Source: Pedobacter sp. FW305-3-2-15-E-R2A2 (GTDB lineage Bacteria; Bacteroidota; Bacteroidia; Sphingobacteriales; Sphingobacteriaceae). From it: a stretch of DNA of 64,000 nt. A program made the position numbers and the translations under genes. The notes beneath the pieces were generated by a model that had not been told where the DNA came from, made no database searches, and worked only from the letters and a program-made list of their open reading frames with translations. This document shows, piece after piece, positions 53,074 to 62,432 of the stretch (the stretch's first letter is position 1; each line of letters begins with the position of its first letter). The stretch is taken from contig NZ_CP151803.1 of NCBI RefSeq assembly GCF_038446955.1, positions 1,240,001-1,304,000 of the forward strand, in the 5' to 3' direction.

Positions 53074-54006
53074 ATGCAACACAGACTAAATCCATTAGGC
53101 CTTAGCCGACCAGAAAGTTTATTAACCCTTGTGGAGAACAGAACGGCTTATACCCTGGAAAGCTGTGAATTGAATGTTTTTGAAACATACAGGGAATCGT
53201 ACAATGTGCCGCTCAGTTTTAATGATTTTGTGATCACCAGTATGTTGAGGGGGAAAAAGGTGATGCATTTACAGGAGCGGGAGGAGTTTGATTATTATCC
53301 CGGGCAAACGGTAATTATTCCTCCTTCTTTAGCGATGAATATTGATTTTCCGGAAGCGACAAATGAGAACCCTACACAATGTATCGCACTGGCGATAGAT
53401 CAGGAACAGATCAAAAAAACGATCAGTTACCTGAATGAATTTTTTCCAAAAGAAGATCCTTCCAGTAAATGGAGGTTGGATTACGAGAAATACCACTTTC
53501 AGAACAATGAGGAGATTGCTGGTTTAATCAATAAGGTGGTGAGGATTTGCGCAGAAAGATCGGGTTCAAAAGATATCCTTGTCGACCTCACCCTGAAAGA
53601 GTTGCTGGTTCGCATCATGCAGAGCCAAAACCTGAATACCATGGCCGGAGATAGCGGCAATACCAACCGCAATCCGCTAACCTATGTACTCAACTACATC
53701 AAAGCCAACCTCAGCGAAAAAATCAACATCAATAGCCTCACCGATAAAGCTTGTATGAGCAAAGCGAGTTTTTACAGGTTGTTTAAACGGGAGCTTGGCA
53801 TCAGTCCCAACGACTTTATCCTTTCAGAAAAGATCAGCAGGGCGAAGCAATTGCTGAGCAATCCAAGCGCAAAAGTCGCCGCAGTAAGTTACGAACTTGG
53901 ATTTAGCGACGCGAACTACTTTATTCGTGCCTTTAAGAAAATGGAAGGCATTACCCCTGGAAATTATCAGCTCCAGTTGATTGACCGCAGCAGTCTGAAA
54001 AATTAA
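53074..54006 (+). CDS. AraC-family transcriptional regulator (divergent from aldehyde dehydrogenase)
   Basis: 310 residues from the ATG at 53074 (MQHRLNPLGLSRPE); the ATG at 53038 would add twelve residues inside the promoter region. The N-terminal sensor domain (SFNDFVITSMLRGKKVMHL, YYPGQTVIIPPS) precedes the C-terminal HTH pair: LTDKACMSKASFYRLFKRELGISPNDFI and VAAVSYELGFSDANYFIRAFKK. It probably controls the aldehyde dehydrogenase/DUF779 operon through the palindrome at 53010-53023 (inference). Nested hairpins follow its stop. Confidence 0.9.
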   Translation: MQHRLNPLGLSRPESLLTLVENRTAYTLESCELNVFETYRESYNVPLSFNDFVITSMLRGKKVMHLQEREEFDYYPGQTVIIPPSLAMNIDFPEATNENPTQCIALAIDQEQIKKTISYLNEFFPKEDPSSKWRLDYEKYHFQNNEEIAGLINKVVRICAERSGSKDILVDLTLKELLVRIMQSQNLNTMAGDSGNTNRNPLTYVLNYIKANLSEKININSLTDKACMSKASFYRLFKRELGISPNDFILSEKISRAKQLLSNPSAKVAAVSYELGFSDANYFIRAFKKMEGITPGNYQLQLIDRSSLKN

Positions 54007-54036
54007 CCCATCTCATTGGAGTCCATTTCATTTTTT

Positions 54037-54102
54037 CTGTTCAGAAAAGCAAAACCCCTTTTTCGAAGGGAATATACTGAACAGGGGAAAGTTTAAATCC
54101 CC
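54037..54102 (+). terminator. Nested hairpins after the AraC gene
   Basis: CTGTTCAG (54037-54044) pairs with CTGAACAG (54077-54084), enclosing a second stem CCCTT-TTTCG-AAGGG. A third stem GGGGA/TCCCC follows (54084-54102). The group likely ends the AraC transcript. The rest of the 340-bp gap to sufS (54103-54346) is AT-rich and shows no other clear element. Confidence 0.5.
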
Positions 54103-54346
54103 TTCTTAGCTATAATTTGTACGAAAGCAATCAATGAACAAATTGAATGATACACTTTTATGGATGAATATTTAATTTTAAATAAAAAAAATCATTATAA
54201 AATTCTCTAAGTTTTTTAATGGATAATTTTTTGAATAGATTTTGAGTGCCTTATTTTTCTGATGTGTATTGGTTTTAGTATTTCCCTTTTCTTATAAATA
54301 AGCGCTCCCGTTTATAATTAATGAAATCACTGAAAATTATCGCCTC

Positions 54347-55600
54347 ATGAATCCCAACGACATTGTTTGTAATTCCGTTTATAAGGAACTTTTTAAGATC
54401 CGCTCAGAATTTCCCCTCCTTCATCAAAAGGTAAACGGGGCACCATTGATTTATTTCGATAACGCAGCGACCACCCAAAAGCCATTAAAGGTGATCAGCA
54501 CCATGAATGAATATTATAGCACTTATAATAGCAATATTCACAGAGGGGTCCATCAGCTCAGCCAAAAGGCAACGCTGGCTTATGAAGAATCACGTATTAA
54601 AATCGCCCGCTTTATTAATGCAAGGTATGCCCATGAAATTATTTTTAATAAAGGGACTACCGATGGCATTAATATGATGGCCTGTTGTTTCAATAAAAAG
54701 TTTCTGAAGAAAGGAGATGTGGTGTTGATTTCGGCCATGGAACACCATGCCAACATTGTCCCATGGCAAATCTTCGGACAGGAGAATGGGGTGGAACTTC
54801 GGGTGGTCCCGATCGAGGCTTCGGGAGAATTGAATATGGATGCCTTCAGGTCGATGCTGAATGAAAAAGTGAAATTGGTTTCGATCACCTATGTTTCCAA
54901 TACGCTTGGGACAATTAATCCGGTAAAAGAAATTATAAAAATGGCACATCTGCAGGACATTCCGGTGTTGTTGGATGCTGCACAGGCGATCGCTCATACG
55001 GCTATAGATGTTCAGGAGCTGGACGTTGATTTTATGGTATTCTCTGGCCATAAAATGTATGGCCCTACAGGAATTGGGGTGCTCTATGCAAAAGAAGCCT
55101 GGTTGGAGGAAATGCCACCCCATCAGGGAGGAGGAGATATGATTAAGGAAGTTACTTTTGAACGGAGTACTTATAACCGGCTGCCTTATAAGTTTGAGGC
55201 CGGGACACCTGCCATCTCTGCTGCCATTGGTTTAGGGGCCGCAGTGGATTATCTGAACGCACTTGGGATGAAGGAGATCGCTGCTTATGAACATGAGCTG
55301 ACGGATCACCTGATCGGCGCGTTGAAAGAAATTGAAGAACTCAGAATGATCGGGACCGCAAAGCGTCATGCCGGAGCTGCATCTTTTGTGATTTCCGGTC
55401 AGCACAATTCGGATATCGGTGAATTGTTAAACCAACAGGGAATTGCCGTTCGCACCGGTCACCATTGCACGCAACCTTTGATGAAAATATTCAATATCAA
55501 GGGAACAGTCCGGGCTTCTCTGGCACTTTACAATACCCATGAAGAAATAGATGATTTTATTTCAGGTTTGAAAAACGCCATCAGCATCTTGAAATCATAA
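54347..55600 (+). CDS. sufS: Cysteine desulfurase SufS
   Basis: 417 residues, group II cysteine desulfurase. FDNAATTQKP and the PLP lysine Lys236 in SGHKMYGPTG are present. The persulfide-forming Cys374 is in the short loop RTGHHCTQPLM that is characteristic of SufS rather than IscS. It takes sulfur from cysteine and passes it to SufE for iron-sulfur cluster assembly. The SufE gene follows by 25 bp. No sufBCD genes are nearby, so this is either a second desulfurase pair or a split suf locus. Confidence 0.93.
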   Translation: MNPNDIVCNSVYKELFKIRSEFPLLHQKVNGAPLIYFDNAATTQKPLKVISTMNEYYSTYNSNIHRGVHQLSQKATLAYEESRIKIARFINARYAHEIIFNKGTTDGINMMACCFNKKFLKKGDVVLISAMEHHANIVPWQIFGQENGVELRVVPIEASGELNMDAFRSMLNEKVKLVSITYVSNTLGTINPVKEIIKMAHLQDIPVLLDAAQAIAHTAIDVQELDVDFMVFSGHKMYGPTGIGVLYAKEAWLEEMPPHQGGGDMIKEVTFERSTYNRLPYKFEAGTPAISAAIGLGAAVDYLNALGMKEIAAYEHELTDHLIGALKEIEELRMIGTAKRHAGAASFVISGQHNSDIGELLNQQGIAVRTGHHCTQPLMKIFNIKGTVRASLALYNTHEEIDDFISGLKNAISILKS

Positions 55601-55625
55601 ACTTTTTTACCTAAAAAAATCAAAT

Positions 55626-56060
55626 ATGACTATTAACCAACGACAGGATGAGCTGATCGCCCGGTTCAGCAAGATGGAAAGCTGGCTGGAAAAATATACC
55701 TGTATCATTCAGATGGGCAAAGAACTTCCGGCAATGGATGCCGCCTACCGTAAGGACGCAAATTTAATCTGGAGCTGTCAGGCGATGGTATGGGTGCATA
55801 GCGAAGAGAAAGATGGCAGGCTCTTTATAACGGCAGACAGCGATGCCTTCATTACCAAAGGATTGATTGCGCTGGTGCTCTATGTGCTTTCCGGACATCG
55901 CATCAGGGAAATCGCAGACTCCTCGCTTTATTTTATGGATAAAATTAACCTTAAAGAACACCTCACCCCCAATAAGTCCAATGGAATATTGGCAATGATC
56001 AATGGAATACAAACTTTAGCATCGGAGGGAAGGCTGGTGGCGGCGAGCTGCACCATATAG
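55626..56060 (+). CDS. sufE: SufE sulfur acceptor protein
   Basis: 144 residues. Family marks are RFSKMESWLEKYTCIIQMGKEL (opening helix in pieces), the acceptor Cys51 in IWSCQAMVW and SGHRIREIADSSLYF. SufE accepts the persulfide from SufS Cys374 and stimulates its activity. It is encoded directly after sufS in the same direction, and a methyltransferase follows at 44 bp. Confidence 0.92.
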   Translation: MTINQRQDELIARFSKMESWLEKYTCIIQMGKELPAMDAAYRKDANLIWSCQAMVWVHSEEKDGRLFITADSDAFITKGLIALVLYVLSGHRIREIADSSLYFMDKINLKEHLTPNKSNGILAMINGIQTLASEGRLVAASCTI

Positions 56061-56104
56061 ACCAAAACAAAACAATCATCATAAAAAAACCAAAATCCTA
56101 TTGT

Positions 56105-56920
56105 ATGAACACTGCAACAAAAACAACCTCATTTTCGGGAAATATTCCGATCAATTATGAAGAGCATCTGGGCCCTCTGCTTTTTGAATCCTATGCTATC
56201 GACATGGCAGAAAGGGTTCGGAAATTAAACCCTTCAGCGGTACTGGAAATCGCTTGCGGAACGGGAAGGGTAACCAATCACCTCTTGAAGGTATTGCCTG
56301 AGCATGCGACCCTGGTTGCCACAGATATCAATCCCGCCATGCTCAGCCTGGCCAAAGAAATGGTAAGAGAAACAGCAGGGATCAAATGGCAAGTGGCAGA
56401 TTCCATGGCCTTGCCTTTTGGTAATGATGCTTTCGACTGTATCGTTGCACAGTTTGGTGTGATGTTTTATAGCGATAAGGTGAAAGCCCATCACGAAGCT
56501 TACCGCGTATTGAAAAACGGAGGCACAATGATCTTCAATAGCTGGAACATGATGTCGGCAAATATCGCCGTTCAAATGGTAAAAGAACTGCTGGATGAGT
56601 ATTTCCCACAAAACCCACCTAACTTTTATGACATTCCATTTTCATATTTTGATACCGGATTAATCAAGATGGACTTGAGTAAAGGTGGCTTTGCTCATGT
56701 AGAGACCACTTTGGTAAAAGTAAACGGCTATAGTCCGAATGCTTATAGTGCGGCAAAAGGATTGTTGGAAGGGACCCCAATATCCGTAGGGATTACAGAA
56801 CGGAATGCAGAGATTTTACCCGAGCTGGTAGAAGTATTGGCTGAACGCCTGACGACTCATTTTGGCTCAAAAGATCTGAAAGTACCATTGGAAGCCATCG
56901 TAACGGTTGCCAGAAAATAA
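56105..56920 (+). CDS. Class I SAM-dependent methyltransferase
   Basis: 271 residues. SAM motif I is VLEIACGTGRVTNHLL, the acidic residue ending strand 2 is in LVATDINPAML, motif post-I is VADSMALPF and motif IV is FDCIVAQFGVMFY, the UbiE/BioC-like Methyltransf_11/25 pattern. The substrate is unknown; enzymes of this type methylate small molecules or quinone precursors. It follows sufE by 44 bp and may be in the same transcript. A stable hairpin ends the group. Confidence 0.82.
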   Translation: MNTATKTTSFSGNIPINYEEHLGPLLFESYAIDMAERVRKLNPSAVLEIACGTGRVTNHLLKVLPEHATLVATDINPAMLSLAKEMVRETAGIKWQVADSMALPFGNDAFDCIVAQFGVMFYSDKVKAHHEAYRVLKNGGTMIFNSWNMMSANIAVQMVKELLDEYFPQNPPNFYDIPFSYFDTGLIKMDLSKGGFAHVETTLVKVNGYSPNAYSAAKGLLEGTPISVGITERNAEILPELVEVLAERLTTHFGSKDLKVPLEAIVTVARK

Positions 56921-56937
56921 TACCATTTCAGGAATAT

Positions 56938-56971
56938 TGACCATGCCCGGACAGGAGATCCGGCATGGTCA
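56938..56971 (+). terminator. GC-rich hairpin after the methyltransferase gene
   Basis: TGACCATGCCCGGA pairs with TCCGGCATGGTCA, a 13-bp stem with one bulged C. No long T run follows, so it may end transcription less efficiently or protect the mRNA 3' end. Confidence 0.6.
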
Positions 56972-57042
56972 GATTCTAAAGTCTTTGGCCATTCACACTA
57001 AGTAATTTGCTTTTTCCTATATTCGTTGGGGATAAATAACGA

Positions 57043-57630
57043 ATGGCATTTCAGCACAGGTTTTCTGACCAGGAATTGGTGACTCTTTTAAAAAATGGTA
57101 ATCAGGCCGCATTTACGGAAATCTACGATCGGTACTGGCGGATCATGTATGGCCATGTGTATAAAATGTTATTGGATGAAGAAGAATCAAAAGATGTCAT
57201 TCAGGAACTTTTTAGCTCCTTATGGATCAATTCTGACCGGATTCCTGATCAGCTGAACCTTTCCGGCTACCTCTATGTGATGGCGAAAAATAAGGTGCTA
57301 AACCTGATCCGGAAGAACAAATTTCAAACTGCTTATCTAAATTCCCTGGCAAAATTCATCAACGAGGCCAGTACGGTAACGATGGATGAATTGAACGAAC
57401 GAGATCTGGCAGCAGCAATTGAACGGGAAATTCAAAGCCTTCCGCCCCGGATGAAACAGGTGTTTGAATTGAGCAGAAAAGAAAACCTCTCTTACAAAGA
57501 GATTGCGGAGCGATTGGGGACTTCAGAAGAAACCGTTAAAAAGCAGGTCCACAATTCGATCAAAGCGATCAAACATCATTTGAAAGCATCGGGAGGAGCA
57601 GCGCTCTTAGCCCTTGCCTTTCTTCGCTAA
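57043..57630 (+). CDS. ECF-type RNA polymerase sigma factor, FecI-like
   Basis: 195 residues: region 2 YDRYWRIMYGHVYKML with SKDVIQELFSSLW, and region 4 LPPRMKQVFELSRKENLSYKEIAERLGTSEETVKKQV. The C-terminal ALLALAFLR tail is hydrophobic, as in several Bacteroidota FecI homologues. It heads the second sigma-FecR-SusC-SusD unit of the window, 65 bp before the FecR gene, and should respond to the STN domain of the SusC at 59.1 kb. Confidence 0.92.
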   Translation: MAFQHRFSDQELVTLLKNGNQAAFTEIYDRYWRIMYGHVYKMLLDEEESKDVIQELFSSLWINSDRIPDQLNLSGYLYVMAKNKVLNLIRKNKFQTAYLNSLAKFINEASTVTMDELNERDLAAAIEREIQSLPPRMKQVFELSRKENLSYKEIAERLGTSEETVKKQVHNSIKAIKHHLKASGGAALLALAFLR

Positions 57631-57695
57631 TCATTGGTTTAATTTTTTTTTAATACCCGATACCCCCCGGGGATCTTTCATGTGTTTTATTTTTA

Positions 57696-58850
57696 ATGAA
57701 CGAACAGAAAGCACAGGTATTGATCGATAAATATAACAATGGAACTGCAAGCCCGGAAGAAAGGGCATGGGTAGACCGTTGGTATATTAAAGAAGCTTCC
57801 GGAAAACAATTGAAGGAAGATCAGGATTTCGAACACCTGAATCAGGAGATTTGGGTAGGTACCCTTAAAAGGGCCGGGCTTTCAGAAAAGAAGCCACAAC
57901 CTAAAATCTGGTCCCGGATAGCGGCTGCAGCTGCGGTATTACTCTTCATCGCTGCAGGAACTTATTTCTATAGAACAGCTTACCAGCCTGTTCCCCCACA
58001 GAAAACACCATCCTATGTTCAGGATATCCCCGCAGGAGGAAACAAAGCCATCCTCACCTTAGCCAATGGCGAAAAAGTCATCCTGACCGATGTCGGAGAA
58101 GGCAAGATTGCAGAGCAGGCGGGAATCAGTATCCGTAAAACGGCAGAGGGGCAATTGATCTATTCAATAGATCCTTCCAATGCTCAAAATGCAAATGCTC
58201 CGATTACCTATAATACCATCGAAACTCCGAAAGGAGGTCAGTATCAGATCAATTTACCCGATGGGACCAGAGTTTGGCTAAACTCCTCTTCGGCTCTGAA
58301 GTATCCAACCCGGTTTGTCGCCAAAGAAAGAAGGGTAGAACTGAAGGGAGAAGGCTATTTTGAAGTCGCCCGTGATTTAGGAAAACCTTTCCGTGTGATG
58401 AGCAATCAACAAGAAGTAGAAGTATTGGGAACGCATTTCAATGTGAATGCTTATCCCGATGAAAATGGCATCAGGACCACTTTATTGGAAGGGAGCGTTA
58501 AGGTCAGGGAATCCGGGCATCTTGCTCTACTTAAGCCGGGAGAACAAGCGCTGCTTAGAGGAAACCGCATGACCGTGGATCAGGTGGATACGGAGATGGC
58601 CATCGCCTGGAAAGAAGGATATTTTATGTTTAAAAATGCCAGTCTGCAAACGTTGATGCGTCAGATGTCCAGATGGTATGATGTAGAGGTGACCTACGTA
58701 GGGGAGATTCCGCCAACCTTATTCTCCGGAAAAGTATATCGGAATACCAGCCTTGCGCAGGCCCTGGAAATCCTCAGCTTTTCGAAAGTTAATTTTAAGA
58801 TCGAAGGAAAAAAAATGAGCATTCTATCTCCTTCGGCTAAAAAACAATAA
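57696..58850 (+). CDS. FecR-family anti-sigma regulator
   Basis: 384 residues with the same layout as the FecR at 42.4 kb: a cytoplasmic N-terminus (TASPEERAWVDRWYIKEA), a transmembrane helix (IAAAAAVLLFIAAGTYFY) and a periplasmic FecR domain. The domain shows ETPKGGQYQINLPDGTRVWLNSSSALKYP, GEGYFEVAR, VEVLGTHFNVNAY and MSRWYDVEVTYVG. It pairs with the sigma factor upstream and receives the signal from the downstream SusC. A 218-bp structured spacer separates it from SusC. Confidence 0.92.
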   Translation: MNEQKAQVLIDKYNNGTASPEERAWVDRWYIKEASGKQLKEDQDFEHLNQEIWVGTLKRAGLSEKKPQPKIWSRIAAAAAVLLFIAAGTYFYRTAYQPVPPQKTPSYVQDIPAGGNKAILTLANGEKVILTDVGEGKIAEQAGISIRKTAEGQLIYSIDPSNAQNANAPITYNTIETPKGGQYQINLPDGTRVWLNSSSALKYPTRFVAKERRVELKGEGYFEVARDLGKPFRVMSNQQEVEVLGTHFNVNAYPDENGIRTTLLEGSVKVRESGHLALLKPGEQALLRGNRMTVDQVDTEMAIAWKEGYFMFKNASLQTLMRQMSRWYDVEVTYVGEIPPTLFSGKVYRNTSLAQALEILSFSKVNFKIEGKKMSILSPSAKKQ

Positions 58851-58891
58851 ATAACAACCAACAAACAACCAAATCTAAACCAAATTTACAC

Positions 58892-58918
58892 ATGAAAAGA
58901 GCAGTCAGGTCACGGTGA
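58892..58918 (+). other. Eight-codon leader ORF in second FecR-SusC spacer
   Basis: ATG-AAA-AGA followed by five codons and TGA, 177 bp before SusC, matching in position the nine-codon ORF at 43638. Expression is unproven. Confidence 0.25.
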
Positions 58919-58946
58919 TCCACCGTTAAGGGGCGCACAAAAAAAA

Positions 58947-59011
58947 CCGCAGAAGTATTCGAAGTACTTCCACGGTAAGTATTTGAGTCAGCCCGGATTT
59001 CTGATGAAATC
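58947..59011 (+). promoter_or_regulatory. Leader hairpins and promoter-like box before second SusC
   Basis: The first hairpin is CCG-CA-GAAGTA / TACTTC-CA-CGG (58947-58975). It is followed by TAAGTATTTGAGTCAGCCC, which aligns with the TAATTTTGAGTTAACCCC promoter region of the other SusC. Then comes GATTTC-TGAT-GAAATC (58996-59011). The later TTCTTGTATTAACCCAAA is also nearly the same as in the first leader. Confidence 0.45.
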
Positions 59012-59068
59012 AGGAATAAAAAAATCAATTGGAAACGAATTCTTGTATTAACCCAAACATTCAAAAGT

Positions 59069-62000
59069 ATGAAAATAAATGCTTTTAACCTAGCTGTGCC
59101 CGAAAGATGGCGCCCAAGAAAAATACTTATAGTCATGAAATTAACCACTTTCCTGATGATGATAGGCCTGATGTACGCCAGTGCAAAAGGATATAGCCAA
59201 ATCAACCTGAACGAACGGAATACCACGCTGGATAAAGTTTTCCAGCTGATAGAAAAACAAACGGATTATGTTTTCTTTATAAAGAACTATGATGCAAGCC
59301 GGGTAAATGTTTCGGTAAAGCTGAAAAATGCCTCCATTAATGAGGTTTTAACCCAATGCCTTAAAGACCTGCCTTTAACGTTTAAAGTGATCGGTAAAAA
59401 TATAGCCATCGTTGAAAAGGAGGTGATAAGCAATCAGTTCAATACCTCTGTTGTGCTTGCGATTGACGTCAAAGGAAGAGTGTTGGATGGGAAAGGACAG
59501 CCGCTTCCCGGAGTAAGTGTCATCGTAAAAGGAATAACAGGAAAGGGCACCAGCACCGACGCACAAGGCCGGTTCTCCCTCAGTGCAAATCCTGGAGACT
59601 TGCTTTTGTTTAGCTTTATCGGTTTTAAAAAGAGAGAAATAAGGGTAGAGGGACCTGCGCTGCCGGACATTATTATGGAAGAAGAGCCCGCACAGCTGGA
59701 ATCTGTGGTGGTGGTTGGCTATGGTGCGGTAAAAAAGACCGACCTGACCGGATCAGTATCTTCCATTGGTGCTGAAAAGATCACACAGGTGAAGGGTGTT
59801 TCCAATGTGGCGCAAACTTTACAGGGGCAAATGGCTGGTGTCCAGGTGAACCAGGGCTCAGGACAGCCGGGCGAAGGGATGAAAATTTCCATCAGGGGAA
59901 CCAATTCCATCAGTGGCGATAATTCACCGCTATATGTGATCGATGGGATTTTATCTCAAGGGGTTTCTGCCCAGCTCAATGTGGACGATATCGCGACGAT
60001 TGATGTGTTGAAGGATGCATCTTCCACCGCAATCTATGGCTCCAGAGGGGCGAATGGGGTCATCATGATCACCACGAAAAGCGGAAAAAGTGGAAAATTG
60101 CAGGTGAATTATGATGGATACTATGGTTTTCAAAACCTCAGAAAAAGAAAAGACCTGATTGATGCTTCGGAATACGGGCAGCTCCAGAATGAAGTGGCGG
60201 CCAATGATGGCAAACCCTTACCTTATACTGCTGAAGAAATCAAAGGATTGGGGAAAGGTACGGACTGGCAAGCCCTGGTCTATAAAACTGCTCCGGTTCA
60301 GAACCATACTTTATCTTTTTCCGGGGGATCTGAAAACACAAAATATTATACTTCTCTGGGGTACTTTGATCAGAATGGAATCATTGAAAATTCAAATTAC
60401 AGAAGGTTTTCTTCCAGAATCAACCTGGACCAGAAATTAAGTGAGAAATTAAAATTCAATACGAACTTATCGATTGTTCAGGACAGGTATAAACAGGCCA
60501 ACTATGCCGGTGCAGATTTTGGTGGTGTGCCCTTTCAGACGATGGTCATGCCGCCTACCCAGGGCGTATACGATGCCAATGGAAAATATACCGTCTTTAC
60601 AGGAGTGAGCTGGGGACAAACAAATCCGGTAGGGGTAGCAAAAGAACAATACAATCCCAGCAATACCCTCAGGATTTTAGGAAGTGCTGCTTTTACTTAT
60701 GAAGTGATCAAAGACCTGAAGTTAAAAAGCAGTGTGAGTGTTGATGCCAACAATAATAAAATAGATATGTATAATCCACCGAGCATTACTTTTGGACAGC
60801 CCGCTGGTAAAGCTTCTAAAAGTTATGGCAACAGCTCTTCTTTTGTAAATGAAAATACATTGAACTATAATAAGGTCTTTGCTGCACATCACTTGGATCT
60901 GCTGGCCGGATTTAGTTATCAGTATGATAAAAGAGAAGGACTGAACAGCAATGTGGCCTCAGGATTTGTGACGGATGACTACCTGAATAATAACATTCAG
61001 GGAGCCACCAATAAAGCATTGCCGGATACCTACTTTGGAGAAAGAAGCCTGCTTTCTTATCTGGGAAGAATCAATTATGATTACATGGGCAGGTACTTTG
61101 CCACCTTTACCGGAAGGTTTGACGGCTCCTCCGTTTTTGGAGAAAACAATAAGTACGCCTTTTTCCCTTCCGCGGCACTGGCCTGGAAAGTGTCGGAAGA
61201 AGACTTTTTGAAGCATAACAGCTCGATTTCCAATCTAAAGCTGAGGGCGAGCTATGGTGCTTCCGGAAGCCAGGCGATCGATCCTTATCAAACGCTGGCC
61301 AGCGTATCGGCAGTAAACCCTGTCTTTAATAACCAACCGGTATTGGGCTATGAATTGGGTTCATTGTCCAATAGGAACCTGAAATGGGAAACCACGAAAG
61401 AACTGGATTTGGGAATCGATGTAGGACTCTTCCAGAATAGAATCCAGCTAACGGCGGATTACTACGATAAAAAAACCAATGATTTGTTATTGAATGTAGA
61501 CTTACCTCAATCCTCTGGTTTTGGTTCTGTACTTCAAAATCTGGGCTCGGTACAAAACCGTGGTTTTGAATTCCAGCTGAACACCAGAAATATAGAAGGA
61601 CTGGATTTCAAATGGTCTTCTTCCCTGACCTTTTCTCATAACACCAATAAAGTGACGGATTTGGGCAAGGCAGCTAATGGAAGCCCAATCTTATACAAAG
61701 AGGTGAGGGCCGGAGGAAACTGGTTCCCTATGATTCTTGGTCAGCCGATGCATTCCTTCTACGGACAAACGGTAACTGGTGTTTACCAGACCGATGCCGA
61801 AGCAGCAGCGAATGGAGAGCCTCAAAAACATGCAGGAGAATACCGGTTTCTGGATCACAATGGTGACGGAAGGGTAGACGATTCAGATAAACATGTGCTG
61901 GCGAACATGACGCCTAAATTTACCTTCGGCTTTAATAACAGCTTTAGTTATAAAAATTTCGACCTGAGTTTGCTGTTTGTAGGCTCTTTTGGGAATAAAA

Positions 62001-62413
62001 TTGTCAATGAGTTCAGGAAATATAACCTGACACTGAATGGCCTGTGGACACCAACACAGGAAGCTTTTGATGCCCGCTGGAAAGGACCTGGAACGAGTAA
62101 TACCGGCGATAAGCCTTCAAGTGCGAGCATGCAGAATACCAGAGATTATGCGAATAGCCTTTGGGTGGAAAATGGTTCCTACCTGAAGTTAAGAGATGTG
62201 ACCCTGGGATATACCTTCTCTCCGGGAATATTGAAGGCCCTGAACATCGCTTCTATTCGTCTTTATGCGAGTGCCCAGAACTACTTTACCATCACCAACT
62301 ATTCTGGTTATGATCCGGAGGTTTCCTGGTCTGCGGCCACGGTAAACGGATGGGACAGGGGAAATTATCCTGCTGCAAAATCGATTACCACTGGTGTTAA
62401 AGTTAATTTTTAA
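59069..62413 (+). CDS. SusC/RagA-family TonB-linked receptor with STN signalling domain
   Basis: 1114 residues. It starts with MKINAFNL and a signal peptide like the SusC at 43.8 kb. An STN domain follows (TLDKVFQLIEKQTDYVFFI, about 45-118), then a carboxypeptidase-like sandwich (about 130-210; GQPLPGVSVIVKGITG), the plug (ESVVVVGYGAVKKTDLTG, VLKDASSTAIYGSRGANG) and the barrel ending TGVKVNF. The STN domain signals through the FecR and sigma factor upstream. The SusD partner overlaps or follows immediately. The substrate cannot be read, since the catabolic genes lie beyond the window. Confidence 0.95.
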   Translation: MKINAFNLAVPERWRPRKILIVMKLTTFLMMIGLMYASAKGYSQINLNERNTTLDKVFQLIEKQTDYVFFIKNYDASRVNVSVKLKNASINEVLTQCLKDLPLTFKVIGKNIAIVEKEVISNQFNTSVVLAIDVKGRVLDGKGQPLPGVSVIVKGITGKGTSTDAQGRFSLSANPGDLLLFSFIGFKKREIRVEGPALPDIIMEEEPAQLESVVVVGYGAVKKTDLTGSVSSIGAEKITQVKGVSNVAQTLQGQMAGVQVNQGSGQPGEGMKISIRGTNSISGDNSPLYVIDGILSQGVSAQLNVDDIATIDVLKDASSTAIYGSRGANGVIMITTKSGKSGKLQVNYDGYYGFQNLRKRKDLIDASEYGQLQNEVAANDGKPLPYTAEEIKGLGKGTDWQALVYKTAPVQNHTLSFSGGSENTKYYTSLGYFDQNGIIENSNYRRFSSRINLDQKLSEKLKFNTNLSIVQDRYKQANYAGADFGGVPFQTMVMPPTQGVYDANGKYTVFTGVSWGQTNPVGVAKEQYNPSNTLRILGSAAFTYEVIKDLKLKSSVSVDANNNKIDMYNPPSITFGQPAGKASKSYGNSSSFVNENTLNYNKVFAAHHLDLLAGFSYQYDKREGLNSNVASGFVTDDYLNNNIQGATNKALPDTYFGERSLLSYLGRINYDYMGRYFATFTGRFDGSSVFGENNKYAFFPSAALAWKVSEEDFLKHNSSISNLKLRASYGASGSQAIDPYQTLASVSAVNPVFNNQPVLGYELGSLSNRNLKWETTKELDLGIDVGLFQNRIQLTADYYDKKTNDLLLNVDLPQSSGFGSVLQNLGSVQNRGFEFQLNTRNIEGLDFKWSSSLTFSHNTNKVTDLGKAANGSPILYKEVRAGGNWFPMILGQPMHSFYGQTVTGVYQTDAEAAANGEPQKHAGEYRFLDHNGDGRVDDSDKHVLANMTPKFTFGFNNSFSYKNFDLSLLFVGSFGNKIVNEFRKYNLTLNGLWTPTQEAFDARWKGPGTSNTGDKPSSASMQNTRDYANSLWVENGSYLKLRDVTLGYTFSPGILKALNIASIRLYASAQNYFTITNYSGYDPEVSWSAATVNGWDRGNYPAAKSITTGVKVNF

Positions 62414-62432
62414 TCATTTAGAAGAACAGATC

